NCBI GenBank assembly: GCA_024697625.1
Contig: JAILFJ010000146.1
Coordinates: 1-64,000 of the forward strand
Direction: 5' to 3'
DNA: 64,000 nt
Source of the DNA: Oscillospiraceae bacterium
Lineage (GTDB): Bacteria; Bacillota; Clostridia; Oscillospirales; Oscillospiraceae
Shown: in pieces, positions 40,037 through 49,262 of the stretch
How positions within the stretch are numbered: position 1 is the first letter of the stretch
Layout: each line of letters opens with the position of its first letter
Notes under the pieces: generated by a model
The model's database searches: none
What the model was told of the DNA's origin: nothing
What the model saw: the letters and a program-made list of their open reading frames with translations, nothing else
Program-made: the position numbers and the translations under genes

Positions 40037-40079
40037 CAAATGAATTATGCAGAAAACGGCGGGGAGAGAGGCTGGCGGA

Positions 40080-40811
40080 ATGCAGGAGGATATCCTTTAT
40101 ATTGTGATCCCGGCATATAACGAGGAGGAGAACATTGAGCAGGTCATCAAAGACTGGTATCCGGTTGTACTTGCTCATGACGGCGGAGGGAAATCCCGTC
40201 TCATCATCATTGATGACGGCAGTAAAGATAAAACATGGACAATTCTTCAAAGCGCTTCGCAGGGCAGACCGCTTCTGACCCCGATTACAAAACTGAACGG
40301 CGGCCACGGTGCGACGGTCCTGTATGGTTATCGCTACGCGCTGGATTCGGGGGCTGATTACGTCTTTCAGACGGATTCCGATGGGCAGACGCTCCCGGAA
40401 GAGTTTGATGCCTTTTGGGAACAGAGAGAACAGTACGACATGGTGATTGGCCTGAGAAAGGCCAGACAGGATGGACGGTCTCGCGTGTTTGTGACCAAGA
40501 CGCTAAAACTGGTCATTCGGCTCTGCTTTGGCGTAAATGTCCCGGATGCGAATACTCCTTTCCGCCTGATGAAAGCAGCAACACTGAACAAATACATTGA
40601 CCTGATTCCCAAGGATTTTAATCTGTCAAACGTGATCCTTTCAGTGATTTATGCTAAATGCGGCTGCACTGTGCAATACCTTCCAATCACCTTCCGACCG
40701 CGTCAGGGCGGTGTGAATTCCATCAATATGAAGAAGATCGTAAAAATCGGCGAAAAGGCTCTGCATGATTTCAGAGAGATCAACAGGACACTGAATCAGA
40801 AAATGGGATGA
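40080..40811 (+). CDS. Glycosyltransferase family 2 (243 aa)
   Basis: GT2 fold: YIVIPAYNEEENIEQV, IIDDGSKDKT and FQTDSDGQTLPEEF (metal-binding DSD near residue 95). No membrane segments. Start chosen at 40080 (GGGGAGAGAGG nearby), because the promoter -10 is too close to the ATG at 40047. Next gene overlaps by ATGA, so first gene of a long rightward operon. Probably acts on the cytoplasmic face to start or extend a glycan. Confidence 0.88.
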   Translation: MQEDILYIVIPAYNEEENIEQVIKDWYPVVLAHDGGGKSRLIIIDDGSKDKTWTILQSASQGRPLLTPITKLNGGHGATVLYGYRYALDSGADYVFQTDSDGQTLPEEFDAFWEQREQYDMVIGLRKARQDGRSRVFVTKTLKLVIRLCFGVNVPDANTPFRLMKAATLNKYIDLIPKDFNLSNVILSVIYAKCGCTVQYLPITFRPRQGGVNSINMKKIVKIGEKALHDFREINRTLNQKMG

Positions 40812-42547
40812 TATCTAAAAAGAAAGAGAGAACATGGCTGTTTGCCGGTATTTTTGCTGCGATTTGGGTTTTTCTGTTCTGGAAATGCCGATTCGGAATC
40901 GCAAACCTTGATGAGGCATTCTATCTCACGGTTCCCTACCGCTTTTGTCAGGGAGACCTGCCGCTTCTGCACGAATGGCATCTGTCCCAGACCTCCGGCC
41001 TGCTCCTCACACCGATAATGAAGCTGTATCTGTCGGTTTTTGGCGGAACGGAGGGGATACTGCTCCGTTTTCGATGGATTTTTACGGCGATATGGGGTCT
41101 GGGTGCGCTTTTTCTCTACCGACGGCTGAGGGTGTTTTCTCATCACGGCGCGATGGCTGCAGCGCTGATCTTTCTGATCTATACGCCTTTCGGCATGATG
41201 GCTCTCAGCTATAACACGATGGGCCTTCTGCTGCTGTTATGTTCCTGTACTGTCCTGGCGTCTGTCAGAGAGCATATCTGGCTGCAGCAGTTTTTGGCGG
41301 GAGTTCTCTTTGCGGGAGCGGTACTCTGCTGTCCGTATCTGCTGCTTGCCTATGCGCTGTTCTGCATCACCGCATTTTTGGGGCTTGCCTTTCAGAAAAG
41401 ATCTTTGGCTTCTCTCTGGCTGTTCTTCAGTTTCGGTGCAGCGACGGTGTGTGCTCTGGTTTGCGTTCCTCTGCTTTTGAATGCTCCTCTTCGGAGATAT
41501 CTCGAGGTTTTTCCTTACATGCTGGAGGACCCGGAGCATGAACTGGTTTCGCTTTGGAGCAAAATCAAGCTCTATGTCTACTTCACAGCGACCAGCAGCC
41601 CCCTTCTGATTCCTTTCGGTGTTCTGTTCATACCGGTGGCCCTGTACTGCTCCAGAAGGAAGAAACATCTGGAAGGTTTTGTTTTTGTCTGCATCCAGAT
41701 TGTTGCTCTGCTGTTCTGGTACCTTATCAGAGAGCATTTCCCGAATCATCTGATGTTTCCGCTTTGCCTCATTGGGCTGTATTGTGCGATCTGCAGCAGG
41801 GATGTGGAAATCCGTAAACTGTTTCTTGTGGTATGGCTTCCCGGTTTAGCATATTCTTTCTGCCTGAACCTGTCCTCCAATCAACTGTTCTTCGCTGTCT
41901 CTTCAGCATCGACTGTGATGACAGTTGCAAGTGCGGTGATGGCGGCGCGGTTTCTCGAAGTTGAGAGTTTTACTGAAAAAGGAAGCCGAAACCTGAGAAA
42001 AACGGCAGCTCTTTTCTTTACAGCGGTCATTTTTCTTCAGCTTGGGGCAGAGTTGTATATCCGCTATGACCAGATCTACTGGGATGATGCAGGAATCCGA
42101 GCACAGAAGCACGAAGCTCTCTCCGGCCCGGAGATGGGGATCCGAATGAACGATGAGGATCTGAACGAGTACAGCCGTGCGATGTCCGATTTTCTGCTGC
42201 TTGAGAACAGGCAGTGGAAAACTGCTCCAGAGGCTGACCGGGAAGATAGAAAGCTACCAGAAAACAGTGGAAAAATCCTGTTCCTCTCTGAGAAAACCTG
42301 GAGCTATCTTGGCACGAAAATGAGAAATGCCTCTTACTCCGCATGGATTTCTGGACTGAACGAGAATACCATACCCAGACTCAAAAAGTATTATGCACTT
42401 TTTCCGGAGCAGGAACCGGAGCTGATACTGGTTGGGCCGTACTACCCGGCTCTGACTGCGGAACTGCAGGGGCTTGGCTATGAACGCCTCAGCATCGAGT
42501 CGAACTACTATACATTCCTTCAGCGAGGCGATTCGGCAAAATGGTGA
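40808..42547 (+). CDS. Large polytopic membrane protein, GT-C-like (579 aa)
   Basis: Ten to twelve membrane segments, an early acidic loop FGIANLDEAFYLTVPYRF, a soluble C-terminal domain (~445-579). This matches the outline of GT-C glycosyltransferases, with the DE motif in the first loop, but no precise family. ATGA overlap with the GT2 gene. 7-base overlap with the next. Likely transfers a sugar from undecaprenyl phosphate on the outer face. Confidence 0.65.
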   Translation: MISKKKERTWLFAGIFAAIWVFLFWKCRFGIANLDEAFYLTVPYRFCQGDLPLLHEWHLSQTSGLLLTPIMKLYLSVFGGTEGILLRFRWIFTAIWGLGALFLYRRLRVFSHHGAMAAALIFLIYTPFGMMALSYNTMGLLLLLCSCTVLASVREHIWLQQFLAGVLFAGAVLCCPYLLLAYALFCITAFLGLAFQKRSLASLWLFFSFGAATVCALVCVPLLLNAPLRRYLEVFPYMLEDPEHELVSLWSKIKLYVYFTATSSPLLIPFGVLFIPVALYCSRRKKHLEGFVFVCIQIVALLFWYLIREHFPNHLMFPLCLIGLYCAICSRDVEIRKLFLVVWLPGLAYSFCLNLSSNQLFFAVSSASTVMTVASAVMAARFLEVESFTEKGSRNLRKTAALFFTAVIFLQLGAELYIRYDQIYWDDAGIRAQKHEALSGPEMGIRMNDEDLNEYSRAMSDFLLLENRQWKTAPEADREDRKLPENSGKILFLSEKTWSYLGTKMRNASYSAWISGLNENTIPRLKKYYALFPEQEPELILVGPYYPALTAELQGLGYERLSIESNYYTFLQRGDSAKW

Positions 42548-44103
42548 AAGGAAGGCCCTTCAAGAATATGAAAAACGGAAAAGACACATGCCGCAGGGTC
42601 CCTCTCTTTTTCGCTTTTGTGCTCCTGTTTTTCGCATTCTGGGTGCTCCTGCACGATCTGCCGCTGAATGTGGATGATAAGGGCTTCTGGATGCTTTTCA
42701 CAGGTGATCCGGACCGGATTCTTCGTATTGCCCTGAGATACGGAAACGGGAGGCTGTTGGGTAACGCAGGGGTTATTGTTTTGCTGGCCTGGCCAAAGCT
42801 GGGAGAAATAATCCGGGCTGCCGTGCTGGCGGGAGTAACGATGATGCTCCCGGAGGTTCTGAACCTGCGGAACAACAGTGCCAGATGGTTGAGCTATTTC
42901 CTGGTTTTCACGGTGTCTCCGGGGATTTTTGCTCAGTGTTACTCGTGGATGAGCGGGTTTCAGAATTATGTTCCGCAGTTTCTTTTCCTCCTGACGGCAC
43001 TTCTGCTGCTAAGATCATATCCTCAAAAGGGCAGGGTGGGGAGAATACTGAGCGCCGCTGCCATTCTGATAAGCGGATTCTGCATGCAGCTTTATATGGA
43101 GCACAGCAGTCTCCTGAATCTGCTCCTAGCATTGCTTGTTTTTCTGTTTTGCATAAGGAAGAACAGAAAATATATCCTGCCAGCACTGCTCCTGCTTCTG
43201 GCTTCTGTGTGCGGTCTTTCCGCGATGCTGATAATCCCCAAACTCTTTTCTGCAGGATCAGGCGCTTACCGCAGCACCTATTTTGCTGGTGGATTCCGCA
43301 TGCTGTTATACGGTGTTGCACGAAATGCCGTGATGCTGTGCGGCATGTTTACCGAGAATGCAGTGGCACTGGGGGGCCTGGCCGCTCTGCAGACGGTTGT
43401 GATTCGAAAAAACCGGGATGTGTTTTCTCTTCATGCAGAGCAGCTTCTGATCACAGGGCTGTCTCTGCCGGCATTACTCTTCGCTGTGAATGGAGTGTTT
43501 GGCCTCCATCTCTACGGAAAAACGGCACCGGCGGAGAGCCTTGTACTTGTACTGGCTTTTCTGGTCTATGTTACTGCATTTTTTGCCGGTGCTGTACAGA
43601 TCCTGAAAAAAAACTGGCAGGAGCAGAGTGGTAATAGAGATAAACTAGAAAAAACAACGTTGGCAGGATTCTGTATTGCATTTTCTCTGATCTCTGTTGT
43701 GCCGATGCTGCTGGTTTGGCCGATGGGTTACAGAGGTCTGTTTCATGCTTACTTGTTTTTGATCTCAGGGGTAGTTCTTATTTTGGACAGTCTTGATTTC
43801 TCCGGAGCTGCAGTCATGGAACGGGTTGCCGTTACCTGTCTTGTCTGTGTTGTTTTTGCACAGAGCCTGATCTTTGCAGATATCCGCCATCTGACGGAGG
43901 CACGGGAGCAGCATGTTCTTGCTGCGATGGAAGCGGGGGAGGAATCCGTGGACTATTTCATGATTCCGAGCCGTTATATTTACGACTATTGGTCGAGAGA
44001 CAATGCAGAGATTTATTACCAGTACCGATACGGAAAATATGTGCGTTTAAATATTCTGCCTGCTGAAGTCTGGATCCGTAACAGTTATTATGGTTATGAA
44101 TAA
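42541..44103 (+). CDS. DUF6056-like large membrane protein (520 aa)
   Basis: About ten helices. First loop LPLNVDDKGFWMLFTGD carries the DD pair common to this group; SWMSGFQNYVPQFLFLL is another recurring segment. Alternative start at 42568 (ATG, AAAGGAAGG 12 bases upstream). Neither start has an ideal ribosome binding site. The C-terminal soluble part is short. Overlaps its neighbours, so translationally coupled. Role is inferred from context: polysaccharide assembly. Confidence 0.6.
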   Translation: MVKGRPFKNMKNGKDTCRRVPLFFAFVLLFFAFWVLLHDLPLNVDDKGFWMLFTGDPDRILRIALRYGNGRLLGNAGVIVLLAWPKLGEIIRAAVLAGVTMMLPEVLNLRNNSARWLSYFLVFTVSPGIFAQCYSWMSGFQNYVPQFLFLLTALLLLRSYPQKGRVGRILSAAAILISGFCMQLYMEHSSLLNLLLALLVFLFCIRKNRKYILPALLLLLASVCGLSAMLIIPKLFSAGSGAYRSTYFAGGFRMLLYGVARNAVMLCGMFTENAVALGGLAALQTVVIRKNRDVFSLHAEQLLITGLSLPALLFAVNGVFGLHLYGKTAPAESLVLVLAFLVYVTAFFAGAVQILKKNWQEQSGNRDKLEKTTLAGFCIAFSLISVVPMLLVWPMGYRGLFHAYLFLISGVVLILDSLDFSGAAVMERVAVTCLVCVVFAQSLIFADIRHLTEAREQHVLAAMEAGEESVDYFMIPSRYIYDYWSRDNAEIYYQYRYGKYVRLNILPAEVWIRNSYYGYE

Positions 44104-45160
44104 TACCATGGCCGAATCGGGGAGAAAAAACCATGACAGTTTTGATCTCACAAAGGTGATTCTCTCCTTCCTTGTTGTTACACTGCATCTTACAGCGTTC
44201 CAGAAAGAGGCCACTTGGCTGATTGCGTTCAGCCGTATTGCGGTCCCGATGTTCTTTCTTATTTCGTCTTACCTTTTCTTTGAGCCTCTGGCTGCAAAAC
44301 CGAATGACTCAGACTGGCGCAAAGAGCGACTCAGGCATTTTGTGCTGCGGGGTGTCACCCTCTATTTCAGCTGGTTTCTGCTGCAGATGCCTCTGACCTT
44401 ACGGATCTGGGGGTGGCAGGCGTACGGCTACAGCGAGGGATACGGTATTACAAGAACTCTTCTTGCTTTCTTGAAAAAACTGTTTCTGGGAAACACCTTT
44501 GTAGCATCCTGGTACCTTTCGTCCCTGATTCTTGGCATGTGTACCGTCGTTTTCCTGGGCTGTTTTATGAGTGACATGGGACTGCTTGCTCTCGGAGCTG
44601 CCGCTTACCTGCTCTGCTGCCTGAACAGCGGATATGCAGAGCTGAATATCCTGCGGATCAGTTTTTTCTATATTCCGAACAGCTTTCCGGCGTCTCTGCT
44701 GTGGCTTGCATTAGGAAAGCAGACTGCAGAGAATACCGGTATTGTTGAAAAACTGCAGACTTTCGGTAAAAAAATGAAGATCGGTCTGACTTGCATGGCT
44801 GCGGTCCTGTATGCAGTGGAGTATTATGTCTGCAGCAAATTGCAGCTGTCGGGTGTGACGGATGCACATGTAATGCTGGTTCCGCTCTGCTTTTTTCTCT
44901 TTCTTCTTGTTCTTGAGGACGAGAGAGACATCCCCCATGCGCGAGAGATGCGCACAATCAGCACAGTGATCTACTGTTCTCATGGATCACTGGCTGCTCT
45001 GACTCTGCTCCTGGGAGAGCGGATCGGGGTTAGCTTTGAACAGATGCCGGAAGCAGTCTTTTGCTACTTGATTGTTCTGCTGGCCGGGACAGGGTTTGCC
45101 CTGCTCCTGATGCAGCTGCAGAAAAACAGAAGGCTGAAATGGCTTCGATACCTGTGGTAA
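44090..45160 (+). CDS. Acyltransferase-3 family membrane protein, tandem paralogue 1 (356 aa)
   Basis: DLTKVILSFLVVTLHLTAFQ in helix 1, PMFFLISSYLFF, RGVTLYFSWFLLQM, NTFVASWYLSSLILG, LLCCLNSGY and ISTVIYCSHGSL. The same order and motifs recur in the next two genes. No clear ribosome binding site before ATG 44090; start at 44096 or 44108 is possible. The last ~15 bases overlap the preceding gene. Likely decorates the glycan built here. Confidence 0.8.
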   Translation: MVMNNTMAESGRKNHDSFDLTKVILSFLVVTLHLTAFQKEATWLIAFSRIAVPMFFLISSYLFFEPLAAKPNDSDWRKERLRHFVLRGVTLYFSWFLLQMPLTLRIWGWQAYGYSEGYGITRTLLAFLKKLFLGNTFVASWYLSSLILGMCTVVFLGCFMSDMGLLALGAAAYLLCCLNSGYAELNILRISFFYIPNSFPASLLWLALGKQTAENTGIVEKLQTFGKKMKIGLTCMAAVLYAVEYYVCSKLQLSGVTDAHVMLVPLCFFLFLLVLEDERDIPHAREMRTISTVIYCSHGSLAALTLLLGERIGVSFEQMPEAVFCYLIVLLAGTGFALLLMQLQKNRRLKWLRYLW

Positions 45161-45194
45161 TGCAGGACTGTGTTGGAGCGAGGAACGAGGTGTC

Positions 45195-46250
45195 ATGGCG
45201 AACGAGATGAAGAAGCAAAACCATGATGCACTGGATCTGCTGAAGTACATTTCGGCATTCCTGGTGGTTTTCACTCATGTCCATGCCTTTCATGAGAGCC
45301 TGCCGATTGGCGTTGCAGTTTCTCGTTTCACGATTCCGCAGTTCTATATGGTATCTGCTTATTTTTTCTTCCGCAGAGTTAATCAGGACGCTGATAATCC
45401 CGGTTGGAGAAAACAATGCCTTTGGGGCTTCCTCAGGAGAGTTGCGAAGCTGTATTGCTGCTGGCTTCTGGTGCAGGCACCTTTGATGTACGTCTTCGGC
45501 GGATGGTATGCCTTTGGCTATGAGGCGGCCGGAAGTGCCATGAGATCGGCATTCCTCCTCATCAAGAACGTTCTGCTGAGCAACACATTCCCAGCCTCAT
45601 GGTACCTGATGGCACTGATGATCGGGACAGCAATGGTAACTTATCTGGACCGGTGGATCGGGAATACAGGATTGTTGATGACGGGGCTGTTTTTCTTCCT
45701 GATCTGCTGTGCTAACAGCGGGTATTTGAACCTGGTGAACCATCCGATCCATCTGTTTTATCCACCGACCAGTTTTCTGTCTTCGGTTCTCTGGCTGACG
45801 GTTGGTAAGATGATTGCAGAAGAGCATCCGGTGACACAGCGCTTTCGAGAACTCCCACATCAAAAGAAGATTCTGATCCTCTTGTCTGCGGTTGGCCTGT
45901 TCTTTGCTGAATACTTCCTCTGCCTCAGAAAGGAATGGGCTGGAAATACAGATGCGATGCTGAGCCTGATTCCTGTGTGCCCAATGATCTTCATGACAGT
46001 GCTGGATGCTGGGAGGAGTATCCCATATGCCAGAGAGATGCGAGCGGCCAGCACGGTGATTTATTGTTCGCACGGCATGATGCTGACCCTTCTCAGCCAC
46101 CTGGGGGCGGCAGCTGGAATCCGACTTGAGGTGATGCCGATGGCTGCAGGCTGGTATCTTCTTGCTATCCTGCTTTGTAACCTTCTTGCCATTGGAATGA
46201 TGTACTTCCAGAAGAAAGACGGATTTCGATGGCTTTCCTGTTTCTGGTGA
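45195..46250 (+). CDS. Acyltransferase-3 family membrane protein, tandem paralogue 2 (351 aa)
   Basis: LDLLKYISAFLVVFTHVHAF (helix 1), PQFYMVSAYFFFRRVNQD, SNTFPASWYLMALM, LICCANSGYLNL and ASTVIYCSHGMM. GAGGTG 7 bases before ATG. Matches its neighbours over the full length from helix 1 to the closing RWLSCFW. Head-to-tail copy with sequence drift, so old duplication. Confidence 0.82.
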   Translation: MANEMKKQNHDALDLLKYISAFLVVFTHVHAFHESLPIGVAVSRFTIPQFYMVSAYFFFRRVNQDADNPGWRKQCLWGFLRRVAKLYCCWLLVQAPLMYVFGGWYAFGYEAAGSAMRSAFLLIKNVLLSNTFPASWYLMALMIGTAMVTYLDRWIGNTGLLMTGLFFFLICCANSGYLNLVNHPIHLFYPPTSFLSSVLWLTVGKMIAEEHPVTQRFRELPHQKKILILLSAVGLFFAEYFLCLRKEWAGNTDAMLSLIPVCPMIFMTVLDAGRSIPYAREMRAASTVIYCSHGMMLTLLSHLGAAAGIRLEVMPMAAGWYLLAILLCNLLAIGMMYFQKKDGFRWLSCFW

Positions 46251-46280
46251 GATCAGAACAGCCTGATTTTGGAGGAAGAT

Positions 46281-47306
46281 TTGCACGACCGAAATCTTGA
46301 TGCGATAGACCTTATGAAGCTGATCCTCGCCTGTCTGATGGTTCCGACACACATGCAGGCGTTTCAGGATAACGTACCTGTGATGGTTTTCCTGTCACGG
46401 TTTACCATTCCACTGTTTTTTATTACATCAGCGTATTTTTTCTTCCTGGGAGTGGAAAAAAAGCCGAATGATCTCCAGTGGAGGAGAACACGGTTGAAGA
46501 AATTTCTGCTCCGTGTACTGAAGCTGTACCTGGCCTGGGAACTGCTTCAGCTGCCGATCACGGTACGAAACTGGGGAGGCCCGAACATTACAGAGCCGGG
46601 GGGACTGAAGTACTTTCTGATCAGGCTCTTTCTGGGCAATACCTTTTTTGCATCCTGGTATCTGAAGGCACTGATGCTTGGTATTGTGACGGTGACTCTT
46701 CTCGCTCGGAAACTCAGTAATGGGAGCCTTTTCGTTCTGGGACTTGCAGCTTATGTGCTGTGCTGTCTGAACAGCGGTTACAGGGGACTGGAGCTGCTTC
46801 AGATTAGAGGCCTTTCTGTATCCAATACTTTCCTTGCAGCGATCGTATGGCTCGTAACAGGGAAAATCATTGCGGAAAATAAGCCGGATCTGTCTGCTTT
46901 TCACGGATGGAAAGTGAAAAAAAAGCTTATTGCGCTGCTTATTACCCTCGCTCTGTATGTTCTGGAGTACTGCCTGTGCGTAAAAAAGGGATGGGCAGAA
47001 CAGACAGACAATATGCTGTTTTTGATACCGGTCTGTACGCTGGTTTTCATGTTGGTGTTGGAGTGCGGGATCAAGCTTAAACATGCATCGGATATGAGAA
47101 CAGCCAGCACTGTAATCTATTGTGCTCACGGCTCTGTGATGGCGCTCCTTTACAGTCTGGGCAACAGGATCGGAACAGATTTTGAATCTCCACCGATGGC
47201 ATATCTGTGTTATATCATGATTCTGGTGCTGTGTCTGGCGGGAGGAATCTGTATCAACCGTTTAAAGGGAAGAAAGAAGCTGAGCTGGCTGAGCTGGCTC
47301 TGCTGA
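46281..47306 (+). CDS. Acyltransferase-3 family membrane protein, tandem paralogue 3 (341 aa)
   Basis: IDLMKLILACLMVPTHMQAF, PLFFITSAYFFFLGVEKK, GNTFFASWYLKALM, VLCCLNSGYRGLEL and TASTVIYCAHGSV. TTG start at 46281 (GGAGGAAG 5-7 bases upstream); an in-frame TTG at 46269 overlaps that site. 30 bases after paralogue 2. Ends SWLSWLC, in the position of RWLSCFW and KWLRYLW in the siblings. Confidence 0.82.
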   Translation: MHDRNLDAIDLMKLILACLMVPTHMQAFQDNVPVMVFLSRFTIPLFFITSAYFFFLGVEKKPNDLQWRRTRLKKFLLRVLKLYLAWELLQLPITVRNWGGPNITEPGGLKYFLIRLFLGNTFFASWYLKALMLGIVTVTLLARKLSNGSLFVLGLAAYVLCCLNSGYRGLELLQIRGLSVSNTFLAAIVWLVTGKIIAENKPDLSAFHGWKVKKKLIALLITLALYVLEYCLCVKKGWAEQTDNMLFLIPVCTLVFMLVLECGIKLKHASDMRTASTVIYCAHGSVMALLYSLGNRIGTDFESPPMAYLCYIMILVLCLAGGICINRLKGRKKLSWLSWLC

Positions 47307-47317
47307 AAGGATGGAAA

Positions 47318-48271
47318 ATGGAAGCAAAAGTACCCCTGTTTACCCTGAGCCGGGAAGACAGCAACCTGCTGAAAGGGCTTGCGGTTCTCCAGCTTCTTCT
47401 GACCCATACAGGTTATATGGGTGGAGAAGGCGGTTTGGTACTGTTTATGATTGTCAGTGGCTTCGGTGTGGAGCAATCTTATCGGAGCAGCGGTCTGAGA
47501 CTGTACTGGAATAAGAGAATCCGCAAGGTCTGGTTGCCCTACGTCCCAATCGGACTGATGGGGATCCTTTTGTATAACATCAACTACCCCGGCGGGATCA
47601 TCTGTTCTCTGCTTGGCCTGGATTTCAACCGCATTGCGGACAAGACCATGTGGTATATCTCATATATTCTTGCCTGGTATGCTGCCTATTATCTGGTGAC
47701 CGCTGCAACTGGGAAAATCGGAAAAGAACCGCTTTCTACAGTGCTGAAGCTTGCAGGGCTTCTGGTGTTTGGGTTTCTTTTCAGAAAGCTGTATCAGCTG
47801 GGAGTCTGGCACGAGAACTCCGGAGCGGACAACTATATATATGCCTTTCCATTTGGTGTTCTGCTGAATAGCCTCTCCCGGGTTGAAGTAAAAAACAGCA
47901 TCAGGAACTGGCTCTGGGGAGTGATTCTTTTTGTCTGCCTTATCTATATGATGAAGTATTATCCGTGGCCTTTCCATGTACCGATGGCCATGATCATGGG
48001 AATCATACAGGTTGCCATGGTGGAATGCGTCAGCATACGGGGGAAAGCAGCAAATCTGATCATGTGGTTCGGAAAGTATACCTATCCGATTTATCTGATT
48101 GAAGGTCTGGTTCTTGGCAAGCGCAATCTCTGGTTTGGGGCGCTGGGAGCCCAACCGCTGATTGATCTCGGGTTTATTGCCATTACCGCAGGGATTGCAG
48201 TACTGTATTGGGACGGCATCTACTCAAAGCTGGAGAAATCAATTCCCTGGGACAGGATTATCCGTTTTTAG
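47318..48271 (+). CDS. Acyltransferase-like membrane protein, shorter type (317 aa)
   Basis: SREDSNLLKGLAVLQLLLTH in helix 1 and MIVSGFGVEQSYRSSGLRLY resemble acyltransferase-3, and YWNKRIRKVWLPYVP the third segment, but the protein is distinct from the three paralogues before it. ATG 47318 follows GAAAGGATGGAAA. 8 to 9 helices. Substrate unknown; a fourth acyltransferase of the cluster. Confidence 0.75.
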   Translation: MEAKVPLFTLSREDSNLLKGLAVLQLLLTHTGYMGGEGGLVLFMIVSGFGVEQSYRSSGLRLYWNKRIRKVWLPYVPIGLMGILLYNINYPGGIICSLLGLDFNRIADKTMWYISYILAWYAAYYLVTAATGKIGKEPLSTVLKLAGLLVFGFLFRKLYQLGVWHENSGADNYIYAFPFGVLLNSLSRVEVKNSIRNWLWGVILFVCLIYMMKYYPWPFHVPMAMIMGIIQVAMVECVSIRGKAANLIMWFGKYTYPIYLIEGLVLGKRNLWFGALGAQPLIDLGFIAITAGIAVLYWDGIYSKLEKSIPWDRIIRF

Positions 48272-48551
48272 TCGAAAAGAAGAAGCTACATGGAAGGGTA
48301 AAACACAGGTTTTCTGCTGACACCCAGGCCGCATATGCATGACAGTATATCAGCCATGGTTGAAACGCTGTGATGGGAACGCAGAAGACATTGTCACGAC
48401 TGAGGAGTTTTCGTAAATTTCTGTCAGTGAGCAGAATATGGAAAACGTGCAGATCCGGTTCTGTGGGAGGGCTGCAGGATGAAAACCTCTCACGAGAGAA
48501 GCATTGCGATATAGGGAGGAGGAAGTCGAGCAAGTCTACTCGACGTGCGAG
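48272..48551 (+). other. 280-base stretch without a clear gene
   Basis: Holds no frame with a ribosome binding site. Just before the next start, GGGAGGAGG (48514-48522) is followed by a 6-bp stem GTCGAG/CTCGAC (48525-48544) and then the ATG at 48552. Confidence 0.5.
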
Positions 48552-49262
48552 ATGACTGTTCAGTGGCTGGGACACGCCTGCTTTCGGATTACACACAAAG
48601 ACTACAGCATTGTAATTGACCCATATAACAGCGATTATATCAATGGCTATCCTAAGCTGTGCGTAATGGCTGATCAGCTTCTGGTAAGTCATGAGCACTT
48701 TGGCCATAATTATCGTGAGGGTGTGATTCTCTCCGGAAAACCAGAGTCAGAATCACCGTTTGAGATCGAAACTCTGAAGGTTCCTCATGACTTCAAAATG
48801 GGGAATTGGCGGGGCTTTTGCCTGATCCACATTCTGAGGGCTGATGGACTGAAGATTGTCCACATGGGCGATCTGGGAACCCAGCTCTCCGGAGGTGAAA
48901 TCAGCAGAATCTTCGGAGCCGATGTCATGATGGTCTGTGCAGGATCCTGTACAGCTCTTCCGGCCCAGGAGGCAAAGCGGGTGACAGACGAGTGCATGCC
49001 GACGGTGATCATCCCCATGCATTACAGAGATGTTAACCGTGGTGGGCACAGACTGGAGACAGTGAAGGATTTTGCCGGATATTTCGAGTCTCCCGAATTG
49101 GTACACCATTATGATTCTGATACGATTGAGATCACGCCGGGCATGGAGCCGCAGATCGCGGTACTGTCATTCCGAGGAGTAAATGAAGCGGTTATCGATC
49201 GTAGTGAAGGTGCGGAAAAGCCTGTGAGAGGACTGTTTTCGCTGCTCAGAAGAAAGCTGTGA
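48552..49262 (+). CDS. UlaG-like metallo-beta-lactamase-fold protein with altered metal site (236 aa)
   Basis: COG2220-type MBL fold: VQWLGHACFRI, IVIDPYNSD, LVSHEHFGHNYREG, MGDLGTQL and IIPMHYRDV. In the usual HxHxDH zinc motif the Asp is Gly (HEHFGH); one GGC codon instead of GAC does this. ATG 48552 chosen because 48504 TTG lies upstream of the ribosome binding site; spacing from GGAGG is long unless the intervening hairpin forms. Overlaps the next gene start by 4 bases. Phosphodiesterase or lactonase activity is uncertain because of the missing ligand. Confidence 0.75.
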   Translation: MTVQWLGHACFRITHKDYSIVIDPYNSDYINGYPKLCVMADQLLVSHEHFGHNYREGVILSGKPESESPFEIETLKVPHDFKMGNWRGFCLIHILRADGLKIVHMGDLGTQLSGGEISRIFGADVMMVCAGSCTALPAQEAKRVTDECMPTVIIPMHYRDVNRGGHRLETVKDFAGYFESPELVHHYDSDTIEITPGMEPQIAVLSFRGVNEAVIDRSEGAEKPVRGLFSLLRRKL

